This document shows, piece after piece, positions 25,972-33,613 of a stretch of DNA of 46,669 nt. Origin of the DNA: Paraburkholderia domus (GTDB lineage: Bacteria; Pseudomonadota; Gammaproteobacteria; Burkholderiales; Burkholderiaceae); NCBI RefSeq assembly GCF_905220705.1, contig NZ_CAJNAT010000044.1:1-46669 (forward strand), given 5' to 3'. How positions within the stretch are numbered: position 1 is the stretch's first letter; every line of letters starts with the position of its first letter. Made by a program: the position numbers and the translations under genes. Below the pieces are notes generated by a model. It saw only the letters and a program-made list of their open reading frames with translations. It ran no database searches and was not told the DNA's origin.

Positions 25972-26021
25972 GGCTTGGCTTGGCTTGGCTTGGCTTGGCT
26001 TGGCTTGGCTTGGCTTGGCTT
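25972..26021. repeat. Pentanucleotide tandem repeat (GGCTT)x10
   Basis: Ten perfect copies of GGCTT begin 4 bp beyond the deoR stop codon and lie about 190 bp upstream of the helicase start. Simple repeats of this size change length by slippage. As it lies between two leftward genes, length change could alter the deoR 3' end or the helicase upstream region, but no reading frame depends on it. Confidence 0.92.
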
Positions 26022-26024
26022 GGC

Positions 26025-26804
26025 CTAGCGCGCCGGGCCGGTAGGCGCCCCGACACTGACTTCCAGACCTGCTGTGGCAAACACCTGGGCAAGCGCGGGC
26101 GCCGGCGCCTCGTCGGTGACCAGCAGATCGACCGCGTCCGGGCCGAAAGCGTGTACCAGCGCGCTATGACCGAATTTCGCGTGATCCGCCGCGACGACGC
26201 GCCGCTCGGCCTGTGCAAATGCGGCGACCGAAAATGCGACGTCAGCGGGCAGCGCGTCCATGAAACGGCCCTGCATGTCGATCGCGGTAACCGAGACGAT
26301 CGCGTAGCGCACATGGAACTGCCGCAGGAAGGCAAGCACGCTGTCGCCAACAGCGGCGGAGTCGTCGGCGCGCAGTTCGCCACCTGCGATGAACACCCGA
26401 TTGCCGTTACGTGGCGCCAGCACGCGGGCGACTTCGATGGAATTGGTCACCACCGTGAGCCGCGAGCGAGCCGCGAGCGCCTGGGCGATATGCAGGCAGG
26501 TTGTACCGCCCTCGAGAATCAGCGAATCGCCATCCCGCACCAATTCGCTGACGCGTGCGCCAATCGCCTGCTTACCCTCACGGCTTGCCACCATACGCCG
26601 CTGGAACGGCGGCTCGTCGAGACGCTCGGGCAGCATGATGCCGCCGTGGACCTTGATAAGCAGGCCATCGGCGATCAGCGGCTTGATATTGCGGCGGATG
26701 GTCTCGTCGGAAACCTCGAAGCGGCCGGCGAGATCGGTGATCGTGCAGGTGCGCTGCTCGCGGACGAGTCGCAGGATTTCGGCTTGGCGTTCGGTGGAGA
26801 ACAT
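26025..26804 (-). CDS. DeoR/GlpR-family transcriptional regulator
   Basis: 259 aa. The N-terminal DeoR helix-turn-helix (residues 5-57; TDLAGRFEVSDETIRRNIKP) is followed by the DeoRC sugar-phosphate-sensing domain (about 75-235), with GGTTCLHIAQAL and SIEVARVL and the conserved DAKFG-like DHAKFGHSA near 205. Members usually repress sugar or polyol catabolic operons and are released by a phosphorylated sugar. No sugar operon is adjacent, so its target is unknown. The stop codon abuts the GGCTT repeat. Confidence 0.9.
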   Translation of the reverse strand: MFSTERQAEILRLVREQRTCTITDLAGRFEVSDETIRRNIKPLIADGLLIKVHGGIMLPERLDEPPFQRRMVASREGKQAIGARVSELVRDGDSLILEGGTTCLHIAQALAARSRLTVVTNSIEVARVLAPRNGNRVFIAGGELRADDSAAVGDSVLAFLRQFHVRYAIVSVTAIDMQGRFMDALPADVAFSVAAFAQAERRVVAADHAKFGHSALVHAFGPDAVDLLVTDEAPAPALAQVFATAGLEVSVGAPTGPAR

Positions 26805-26908
26805 AGGATGGCGGCAAGGATGACGGCGCCCAGTCTAGCAAACACCTCATCAATCGCCAAGAAATCTCAACCTATTCCCATACAAACCCACATACGGCAC
26901 TCTGAAGC

Positions 26909-27310
26909 TCAGCCCGCCCTCACCTCGGCCAGCAGCTCCGGGTGCCGATCCAGCACCTTCAACAGTTTGATGAGAGCGAGCGGCGGCCTCGTCTTGCCAT
27001 TCTCGTACCGCGAAAAGGCGTTCACCCCGCCGCCGAAAATTTCCGCTGCCTCGCGCTGGCCCAGATCGAGTTTCTTGCGTACGGCAGCAATAAATGCGGG
27101 ATCCACTTGCGACGCATGCGCCTCTTTGTTGAAGGCCAGCATCATTTGCCCCGTGCGGGTCGCTTCGTCCATGTCGAGCACCGCTTCGTCGCATGCGGGG
27201 CAATAGTCGCCAGTGACGGCCTCGAAGATGGCCGTCTCCCCCTTGTAGACATAGCGCATATTGCGCGTATCGCGCACCAGTTCTGCCGCTCCGCAGTTCG
27301 GACATTTCAT
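26909..27310 (-). CDS. mqsA: MqsA-family antitoxin
   Basis: 133 aa from the ATG at 27310, with AAGGAG 8 bp upstream; E. coli MqsA has 131. The N-terminal zinc domain has Cys3/Cys6 (CPNC) and Cys37/Cys40 (CPAC). The C-terminal HTH_XRE domain at about 70-125 carries GGGVNAFSRYENGKTRP, with Asn97 and Arg101 at the positions reported as DNA contacts in E. coli MqsA. MqsA neutralises the MqsR ribonuclease and represses its own operon. Here the toxin gene normally found upstream is reduced to a short stub, so this is an orphan antitoxin that may act only as a DNA-binding regulator. Confidence 0.88.
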   Translation of the reverse strand: MKCPNCGAAELVRDTRNMRYVYKGETAIFEAVTGDYCPACDEAVLDMDEATRTGQMMLAFNKEAHASQVDPAFIAAVRKKLDLGQREAAEIFGGGVNAFSRYENGKTRPPLALIKLLKVLDRHPELLAEVRAG

Positions 27311-27312
27311 GC

Positions 27313-27441
27313 TTACCACTCCTTGAATGACACGACGAGGACGCCATCAACCACGGTCATTGCGTTCACCGCGCCTTTTGATCCCAGATCAGCCAAATCG
27401 ATCGTTGCTTTTTGCCAATTTTTGTTGCAATCTACGCACAC
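27313..27441 (-). pseudogene. C-terminal stub of an MqsR-like toxin gene
   Basis: Directly upstream of mqsA an open frame ends in AMTVVDGVLVVSFKEW and a TAA. This fits the C-terminus of MqsR (ITVIHDVLIVSFKEK in E. coli), and its GGAG provides the mqsA ribosome site, as in intact mqsRA operons. Only about 42 codons remain, opening at a GTG at 27441, against about 98 in MqsR. The next gene starts 22 bp away. The N-terminal two-thirds, including most of the RNase fold, is missing. Confidence 0.55.
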
Positions 27442-27462
27442 TAATTCAACTCATTTCAACAC

Positions 27463-29958
27463 ATGTCCACACCCATTCCTGCCCACGCCCGCGTCGTCAT
27501 CATCGGGGGCGGCATCATTGGCTGCTCGGTCGCCTACCACCTCACCAAACTGGGTTGGACCGATGTGGTTCTGCTTGAGCAGGGCCAGTTGTCATGCGGC
27601 ACGACCTGGCACGCGGCCGGCCTCGTCGGCCAGTTGCGCGCGCAGGAAAGCATGACCAAACTGATCCGCTATTCGACCGCCCTCTACGCCGAACTCGAAG
27701 CCGACACCGGCCTCGCAACCGGCTGGAAGCAATGCGGTTCGCTCTCGGTGGCCCGCACGGCCGAGCGGATGACGCAACTCAAGCGCACTGCCGCCGTCGC
27801 GCGCGCCTACGGCGTGGCGTGCGACGTGATCAGCCCCCAGGAAGCCGGCGACCTATGGCCGGTGATGCGCACCGACGACCTGCTCGGCGCCGTCTGGCTG
27901 CCCGGCGACGGCAAGGCGAATCCCACCGATCTGACCCAGGCCCTCGCCCGCGGCGCGCGCACGCGCGGCGCACGCATCGTCGAGAACACCCGCGTCACGG
28001 CGATTCACACGCGCACCGCGCAAGACGACAAGGCGAATGGCGCGCGCGAAGTCAGCGGCCTCGCGTGGCGCAACAAGGACGGCGAAGAAGGCACGATCGG
28101 CGCGGACATCGTCGTGAATTGCGCGGGTCAGTGGGCCAAGGCGGTCGGCCGCCTGTGCGGTGTGACCGTGCCCCTGCACTCGGCCGAGCACTACTACATC
28201 GTCACCGAGCGCATTGCCGGCGTGCATCCGGACCTGCCGGTGATGCGCGATCCGGACGGCTTCATCTACTTCAAGGAGGAAGTAGGCGGCCTCGTGATGG
28301 GCGGCTTCGAACCCAACGCGAAGCCGTGGGGGATGAAGGGTATCCCGGACAATTTCGAATTCCAGTTGCTGCCCGACGACTGGGATCAGTTCGAAATCCT
28401 GATGGAAAATGCCCTGCAGCGCGTGCCCGCGCTCGAAACAGCGCAGGTGAAGCAGTTCTACAACGGCCCCGAATCGTTCACGCCGGACAACAACTTCATG
28501 CTCGGCGAAGTGCCGGAGTTACGGCGCTTTTTCGTTGGCGCGGGTTTCAATTCGATGGGGATCGCGTCGGCAGGCGGTGCGGGTATGGCGCTCGCCGAAT
28601 GGATCGTCGCGGGCGAACCCACGATGGACCTGTGGCCGGTCGACATCCGCCGCTTTGCGCGCTTTAACGGCAACGATACGTGGCTGCACGATCGCGTGAA
28701 GGAAACGCTCGGCCTGCACTATGCGATGCCGTGGCCGAATCGCGAACTCGACAGCGCGCGGCCGTTTCGCCGCTCGCCGCTCTATTCGCTGCTGCGTGAC
28801 GATGGTGCCTGTTTCGGCAGCAAAATGGGCTGGGAACGCGCCAACTTTTTCGCGCCGACACCTGCCGAGGCTCAGATCGATTATGCGTTCGGCCAGCAGA
28901 ACTGGTTGCCGTGGAGCGGCGCCGAACATCGCGCGTGTCGCGAAGGCGTCGCGTTATTCGACATGACGTCGTTCTCCAAATTTCTCATCAAAGGACGCGA
29001 TGCAGAGAGCGTATTGCAAGGCATCGTCGCCAACGATGTGGCGGTGCCGCCCGGCACCACCATCTACACCGGCATGCTCAACGAGCGCGGCACCTACGAA
29101 TCGGATTTCACGCTCACGCGCCTCGCCGACGATCAATATCTGCTCGTCACCGGCACCGCGCAAACCACGCGCGATTTCGACACCATCGAAAAAGCGATTC
29201 CACGCGACAAGCACTGCACGCTGGTCGACGTCACCGGTCAATACGCCGTGCTCGCCGTGATGGGTCCGCGTTCACGCGAGTTGCTGCAAAGCGTTTCGAA
29301 GGCCGACTGGAGCAATGAAGCGTTTGCTTTCGGCCAAAGCCGCGAGGTCGATCTCGGCTATGCCACGCTGCGCGCCACCCGCCTCACCTACGTCGGAGAA
29401 CTCGGTTGGGAACTGTATGTGCCGGTCGAGTTCGCAGTCGGCGTGTACGAAACGTTGCAACAGGCAGGCAAGGCGTTCGGTCTCGTCAACGCGGGCTACT
29501 ACGCGATCGACTCTTTGCGCATCGAAAAAGGCTACCGCGCGTGGGGCCGCGAACTAACGCCGGATACGAATCCGTTCGAAGCGGGCCTGTCATTTGCCTG
29601 CAAGCTCGACAAGGACATCCCGTTCCGCGGCCGCGATGCGTTGCTGAAACTGCGTGCCGAACCGCTGCGCCGCCGGATGGTGGTGCTCACCGCCGACGGC
29701 GCCGCCCATCGCATGCTGTGGGGCGGCGAAGCCATTCTGCGTGACGGCAAGCCGGTCGGCTTCGTCAGTTCGGCGGCGTTCGGCCACACGCTGGGTTGTC
29801 CGGTGGTGATGGGCTATATCAACAATCCGGACGGTGTTGCCGATGCGGCGTATCTGAACGGCGGTCAATACATGATCGATGTCGCCGGTGATCTGTTGCC
29901 GGCGACCGTGCATCTGAAGGCGCCTTACGATCCGCGCTCGGAACGGGTGAAGAGCTAA
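27463..29958 (+). CDS. FAD-dependent oxidoreductase with GcvT domains (sarcosine/dimethylglycine dehydrogenase-like)
   Basis: 831 aa. The N-terminal DAO domain has the dinucleotide motif VVIIGGGIIGCS at residues 11-22 and spans to about 380. Then come an FAO_M-type bridge, a GCV_T folate-binding domain (about 450-710) and a GCV_T_C barrel (about 720-820). This four-part layout is that of dimethylglycine and sarcosine dehydrogenases, which oxidise N-methyl groups and pass the one-carbon unit to tetrahydrofolate. The sequence cannot fix the substrate. No sox or gcv genes lie beside it, although a GcvA-like regulator occurs at 44946-45839. Its stop overlaps the convergent cytochrome b561 stop by 3 bp. 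Confidence 0.88.
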   Translation: MSTPIPAHARVVIIGGGIIGCSVAYHLTKLGWTDVVLLEQGQLSCGTTWHAAGLVGQLRAQESMTKLIRYSTALYAELEADTGLATGWKQCGSLSVARTAERMTQLKRTAAVARAYGVACDVISPQEAGDLWPVMRTDDLLGAVWLPGDGKANPTDLTQALARGARTRGARIVENTRVTAIHTRTAQDDKANGAREVSGLAWRNKDGEEGTIGADIVVNCAGQWAKAVGRLCGVTVPLHSAEHYYIVTERIAGVHPDLPVMRDPDGFIYFKEEVGGLVMGGFEPNAKPWGMKGIPDNFEFQLLPDDWDQFEILMENALQRVPALETAQVKQFYNGPESFTPDNNFMLGEVPELRRFFVGAGFNSMGIASAGGAGMALAEWIVAGEPTMDLWPVDIRRFARFNGNDTWLHDRVKETLGLHYAMPWPNRELDSARPFRRSPLYSLLRDDGACFGSKMGWERANFFAPTPAEAQIDYAFGQQNWLPWSGAEHRACREGVALFDMTSFSKFLIKGRDAESVLQGIVANDVAVPPGTTIYTGMLNERGTYESDFTLTRLADDQYLLVTGTAQTTRDFDTIEKAIPRDKHCTLVDVTGQYAVLAVMGPRSRELLQSVSKADWSNEAFAFGQSREVDLGYATLRATRLTYVGELGWELYVPVEFAVGVYETLQQAGKAFGLVNAGYYAIDSLRIEKGYRAWGRELTPDTNPFEAGLSFACKLDKDIPFRGRDALLKLRAEPLRRRMVVLTADGAAHRMLWGGEAILRDGKPVGFVSSAAFGHTLGCPVVMGYINNPDGVADAAYLNGGQYMIDVAGDLLPATVHLKAPYDPRSERVKS

Positions 29959-30494
29959 CGGCCGCCGCGCGCCATACTCGAGAACACCCCATCGCGGCGG
30001 ATCAAGCCATGAAACAACGCCGCCGCGAGATGCAACAGCACCGTGGCGAACAACGCGAATGCGAGCCATGTATGCAGTGCACGCAGCAAGGCGAACAGTT
30101 CGACGTTGTGCGGCGCGATCGGCGGCAAATGCAGCGGTCCATATAGCGTCACCGGATATCCCGCTGCGGATAGCATCGCCCAGCCGATCAATGGCATCGC
30201 CGCCATCAGCGCATAGAGGACGAGATGCGACATCCTGGCGGCGATGCGCTGCGGCGCTGGCATGTCTACCGGCAGCCGCGGACTGCCGCGCCTGATACGC
30301 ACGCTTACGCGCAGTATCACCAGCAGCAGCAACGCAATGCCGAGCGGCTTGTGAATCGCGATCAGCGTGGTATGCGCACGCGACACGGTCGCAACCATCC
30401 CCACCCCGACGAACAGCATCGCCACGATCAGTGGCGCCATCGTCCAGTGGAGAAGTCGCGCGAGCGGACTGAAATGTGCGTATGTCGGTTTCAT
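29955..30494 (-). CDS. Cytochrome b561-family membrane protein
   Basis: 179 aa with four hydrophobic helices and family-placed histidines (RLLHW near 16, AIHKPLG near 48, RALHTW near 143, LLHLAAALFH near 160) that should bind two haems. It is of the CybB/YodB type, an inner-membrane electron carrier accepting electrons from the quinol pool. Its ATG overlaps the catalase stop (ATGA). A coupled pair with an exported catalase-family peroxidase suggests that it supplies electrons to that enzyme; this is inference. Confidence 0.9.
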   Translation of the reverse strand: MKPTYAHFSPLARLLHWTMAPLIVAMLFVGVGMVATVSRAHTTLIAIHKPLGIALLLLVILRVSVRIRRGSPRLPVDMPAPQRIAARMSHLVLYALMAAMPLIGWAMLSAAGYPVTLYGPLHLPPIAPHNVELFALLRALHTWLAFALFATVLLHLAAALFHGLIRRDGVFSSMARGGR

Positions 30495-31582
30495 GACCGG
30501 CTCCCGTTAGTCTGCGTTTGATGAATCGCCGGATGCAGCGCTTCTTCACGCGTGCGTCGCTTGTATGACAGCGCGTAAGCAGCCGAGCGTGCGGCGAGCA
30601 ACGGATCGTTCGAAGGCCGGATGCCCGTCGGCAAGATGGTCGGATCGAAGTTGACGTCGCGACACGTGCCGTCTTCCTGCGAGGTCGTGTGATCGATCAC
30701 CAGCGTGCCGGCGTCGATATGCTGACGATCGTCGGGCCATTGCATCGTCGCGTCGTCGATTGGGTCACCGGGCTGCGCGACCGTCAGGATCAGATGCCAG
30801 CGCAAGGGTCCACTTTGCAGGCGATTGTTGAGGTCGGCCTCGAGGAAATTTTTCTCTGCCTTTTGCGCATCAGAGATCGGCGCATACGGCGTTTCAGGCA
30901 CCATCGCCCAACGCACGGCGCGCGTATTGCCTGTCCTGTCGGTAAACAGGAACGCATTGATGCTGTAGTACGCGCCATTCGCCAGACTCGATGACGGCGG
31001 ATGCGCTTTGACCCATGACAGAAACGGTTTGGTTTCCGGATTCGCGGCATAAAACGCTTTCAGTCTGGCCGGGTCCGGTTTGCCGGTCGCGGTATCGGGT
31101 TTCGCCGCAAGCAGTTGCTGATAAAACTGTTCGGGCGTATGAACAGCGAATACAGGCGTCGAATTCATTCCGGTACGCCATTGCTCGCCATTCTGCAACT
31201 GGAACAGCAACGCCATGCTGCGCACGGGAGAGCTCGTGTCGGGCGCCGACGGGTTACCGCCCGGCACCGCAAACCGGCCCGTGACCGGCGTGCGGCCAGC
31301 GGCGAACACTGTCGCGCGCGACAGTACCGCACCGTCGCCGTTACTGTCGAAATAGCCCTCCACGCACAGGCCCTTGGCATGGTTGCGGCGGTAGCCGGGA
31401 TGCGGCTGGCCTGCCACCGCTTCGAACGTATTGATGAAACGCGGCGCAGTGAGCCGCGCGGGCGTCAGCCAGCCCGCCGTATAGGCAAAGCCGCCAGCAA
31501 GAACCGCAACGACGGCGCCGATCGCGGCGAGCCGGCAAGGCACGCATAGTGGCTCAGCATTGGGAACGGATGGTTTTGTCAC
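30491..31582 (-). CDS. Catalase-family peroxidase, membrane-anchored (SrpA type)
   Basis: 363 aa from the GTG at 31582, which has AAGGAG 6 bp upstream. A GTG 10 codons further up lacks such a site. A single N-terminal hydrophobic helix (about 15-38) anchors the protein with its domain in the periplasm. The rest is a small catalase fold: distal His in YRRNHAKG near 70, and the proximal haem region ARSAAYALSYKRR near the C-terminus with the axial Tyr. It is shorter than monofunctional catalases (about 480 aa), and such short forms usually act as organic peroxidases. It forms an operon with cytochrome b561 under a predicted ECF promoter. Confidence 0.9.
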   Translation of the reverse strand: MTKPSVPNAEPLCVPCRLAAIGAVVAVLAGGFAYTAGWLTPARLTAPRFINTFEAVAGQPHPGYRRNHAKGLCVEGYFDSNGDGAVLSRATVFAAGRTPVTGRFAVPGGNPSAPDTSSPVRSMALLFQLQNGEQWRTGMNSTPVFAVHTPEQFYQQLLAAKPDTATGKPDPARLKAFYAANPETKPFLSWVKAHPPSSSLANGAYYSINAFLFTDRTGNTRAVRWAMVPETPYAPISDAQKAEKNFLEADLNNRLQSGPLRWHLILTVAQPGDPIDDATMQWPDDRQHIDAGTLVIDHTTSQEDGTCRDVNFDPTILPTGIRPSNDPLLAARSAAYALSYKRRTREEALHPAIHQTQTNGSRS

Positions 31583-31618
31583 GACAACTCCTTGACTCTC
31601 GGATAGATGCACTCATCG

Positions 31619-31646
31619 GCTAACACCGAATTCAGCGATCTATTCC
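31619..31646 (-). promoter_or_regulatory. Predicted ECF promoter of the catalase-b561 operon
   Basis: Minus strand GGAATA (31646-31641), 14 bp, GTGTTAGC (31626-31619), about 36 bp before the GTG start. It is the same motif and spacing as before the sigma gene at 32989-33016. Confidence 0.65.
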
Positions 31647-31697
31647 AATCCGATATCCGGCGCGTCCATCCGCTGCGCGCGCCGGATATCGATCTCT

Positions 31698-31967
31698 TCA
31701 ATTGACGCCACCGGCCGCCGCGCCGCCGCCTGCGACGTGGCTCGCGGCGGCCGCCTTTGCAGCAAGTGCAGCCTTGTGCTGCTCGACCTGCTGCGCGAAG
31801 ACAGGGCTCACATCCGGATACGATGCATCAGTCACGTAATCAAGACCGTTCTGTTGGGCTTCGATCAATTCCTGGTACACCTGAGCACGTGTCTTGCCTT
31901 CTGCAAAAGCGCTCGACGAAACGGCAAGAATGACGACAGACAATGCGGCAAAAGCGATCTTCTTCAT
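31698..31967 (-). CDS. DUF4148 exported small protein
   Basis: 89 aa. The signal peptide is followed by a cleavage site at SSAFA|EGK. The mature domain carries the DUF4148 pattern TRAQVYQELIEAQQNGLDYV and a Pro-Asp segment. The tail is Ala/Gly-rich. The family is common in Burkholderiales, and its function is unknown. GGAG precedes the ATG. It has its own predicted ECF promoter, which places it in the peroxide-stress group beside it. Confidence 0.85.
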   Translation of the reverse strand: MKKIAFAALSVVILAVSSSAFAEGKTRAQVYQELIEAQQNGLDYVTDASYPDVSPVFAQQVEQHKAALAAKAAAASHVAGGGAAAGGVN

Positions 31968-32006
31968 GATGAACTCCAGTGAGTTTTGTGCGGGTTTGCA
32001 TGAGGG

Positions 32007-32034
32007 AGAACCACGTTCTGCCGGCTTTTATTCC
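32007..32034 (-). promoter_or_regulatory. Predicted ECF promoter of the DUF4148 gene
   Basis: Minus strand GGAATA (32034-32029), 14 bp, GTGGTTCT (32014-32007), about 40 bp before the DUF4148 start. It differs from the other three sites by one base in the second block (GTGGTT versus GTGTTT). Confidence 0.5.
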
Positions 32035-32161
32035 TGCGTTTTCACTTCAGAAAAAACATATCCCGAATGTGGAAGAAAACAGCATGTGAACTGGTTTACC
32101 TGTCGTTGAGCTGTGTCATAACGACGTGGTGAGCGCATCGAAAATGGTGTGGAAAACGCAT

Positions 32162-32190
32162 GGAATAAACGCTGTGCTGCACGTGTTCGC
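32162..32190 (+). promoter_or_regulatory. Predicted ECF promoter of the anti-sigma-like gene
   Basis: GGAATA (32162-32167), 15 bp, GTGTTCGC (32183-32190), 35 bp before the ATG. The spacing is one base longer than at the other sites. Confidence 0.55.
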
Positions 32191-32225
32191 CACTCGATAG
32201 CTGAAATCCGACGAACGCCGCCACC

Positions 32226-32951
32226 ATGATCTCAACCGACGCCCCCTCTGACTCGCCGCTTTCCGAAGCCGACATTCAGGCCTACGCCGATGGCACGCTG
32301 ACGCCGGAACGTGCCGCATTTTTGCAGGACTATCTGGGCAAGGATCCCGCGGAAGCACGCCGTGTGGCTTTCTACGGCAGGCTGAACGCGCAGATGCAGC
32401 AGGCGTTCCAAACAACTGACGAGCCCGTTTCGAGCCGTGCCGAAGGATGGCGCGGCGCACTCGCCCGGCTGAAGACCACAAGGCGCCCCGGCAAAATGGT
32501 GAATGCGCTCGCGGCGCTCGTTCTGATGCTGGTGGCCGCGAGCGGCTGGCTTGCCGCCACCCAGGTGTCACTTCAGGCGCTTAACAATGCCGCTGTGATG
32601 GCGCTGGCAGAAACCGCGTCCGCCCAGTATTCCGCCGCCTCGCCGACGCGAACCGACGTGTCGGCGCCTAACCTCGCCGCGATCGGATTGCGACTCGTCG
32701 ATCAAAGGGTTCTATCTCTCGGCCCGTTCCAACGCGCCAGCGAATTCATTTATCTGAACGGGGACAACCGGCCCGTCGTGCTGATGTCCACCCTGGCGCT
32801 GCTGGCGCCGGCCCAGCCGCAGTGGGCCGCGCGCCGGATCGGCGAGATCCGTCTGCTGACCTGGACGGCACAGCGGCAGCACTTCGTGGTCGCCGGCGAC
32901 GCCCGCACCCACGGCCTGATGCGTGCCGCCGACGTCATGACCATGCGGTAA
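32226..32951 (+). CDS. Membrane anti-sigma-factor-like protein
   Basis: 241 aa. A cytoplasmic N-terminal domain (EADIQAYADGTLTPERAAFL; residues 14-65) is followed by one membrane helix (about 91-111) and an extracytoplasmic domain of about 130 residues. The N-terminal pattern repeats in the anti-sigma factor encoded after the sigma gene (DLHAYVDGTLS, then a Tyr-containing segment with LN and Met), so the two are probably paralogues. I infer sigma binding by the N-terminus and signal sensing outside. It precedes the sigma gene by 143 bp and has its own predicted ECF promoter. Confidence 0.72.
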   Translation: MISTDAPSDSPLSEADIQAYADGTLTPERAAFLQDYLGKDPAEARRVAFYGRLNAQMQQAFQTTDEPVSSRAEGWRGALARLKTTRRPGKMVNALAALVLMLVAASGWLAATQVSLQALNNAAVMALAETASAQYSAASPTRTDVSAPNLAAIGLRLVDQRVLSLGPFQRASEFIYLNGDNRPVVLMSTLALLAPAQPQWAARRIGEIRLLTWTAQRQHFVVAGDARTHGLMRAADVMTMR

Positions 32952-32988
32952 GCCCTCTCCAGCTTTTCGCAACACTACAAAAAACAAC

Positions 32989-33016
32989 GGAATAAAATGC
33001 GCCCACGCGTGTTTGC
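32989..33016 (+). promoter_or_regulatory. Predicted autoregulatory ECF promoter of the sigma gene
   Basis: GGAATA (32989-32994), 14 bp, GTGTTTGC (33009-33016), about 80 bp before the ATG. A shared sequence upstream of the sigma gene itself is what positive autoregulation would produce. Confidence 0.65.
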
Positions 33017-33094
33017 ACCTCGAATGCGCGTGGTGGTTCAATCGACGGCCGCCCACCCGGCGCCCCACGAGAAGCCCCACGACTGGGATAGAAA

Positions 33095-33613
33095 ATGGAT
33101 GTCCGTGACGAGTTGATGGAGCATGTGCCGCGTTTGCGGCGCTATGCACGAGCGCTGATCAACAATCGCGATCTCGCCGACGATCTGGTGCAGGACACGC
33201 TCGAACGCGCGCTCGGCCGCACCGGCATGTTCCAGCCCGGCACCGACCTGCGTGCATGGCTGTTCACGATCATGCATAACGTGTTCGCCAATCAGGCGCG
33301 CAAGGCTTCGGCGCGCGCCGTCCACGTGGCGGTCGACGACGACAGCGTCCACGAAAGCGAATTTGCCGTGCCGTCCGATCAGACCCGTTCGCTCGAAATG
33401 CGTGACCTCGACTACGCGTTGCAGCGCCTGCCCATGGAGCAGCGCGAAGTCGTGCTGCTCGTCGGTCTCGAGGAAATGAGCTACGCCGACGTGGCCCTCG
33501 CGCTAAACATTCCGATCGGCACCGTGATGTCGCGCCTTTCGCGCGGGCGCGAGCGGCTTCGGGCATTGATGGCGGGCACGCAGCCCGGTGCAAAATTACA
33601 GGTGGTGCGATGA
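33095..33613 (+). CDS. ECF-type RNA polymerase sigma factor
   Basis: 172 aa. Region 2 lies at about 10-75 (RYARALINNRDLADDLVQDT, then LRAWLFTIMHNVFANQ) and region 4 at about 108-160 (LDYALQRLPMEQREVVLLVG, then the helix-turn-helix SYADVALALNIPIGTVMSRL). There is no region 1 or 3, which defines the ECF group. The ATGA overlap with the downstream anti-sigma gene ensures balanced synthesis. Context (catalase, cytochrome b561, two anti-sigma-like genes) resembles the arrangement I recall for the ECF26-like group; group membership is tentative. Confidence 0.93.
   Translation: MDVRDELMEHVPRLRRYARALINNRDLADDLVQDTLERALGRTGMFQPGTDLRAWLFTIMHNVFANQARKASARAVHVAVDDDSVHESEFAVPSDQTRSLEMRDLDYALQRLPMEQREVVLLVGLEEMSYADVALALNIPIGTVMSRLSRGRERLRALMAGTQPGAKLQVVR

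Noticed and set aside
25671..27206. A 511-codon plus-strand frame crossing the GGCTT repeat and deoR
   Set aside because: It is produced by the pentamer repeat (a Gly-Leu-Ala-Trp run) and by the antisense of deoR and mqsA.
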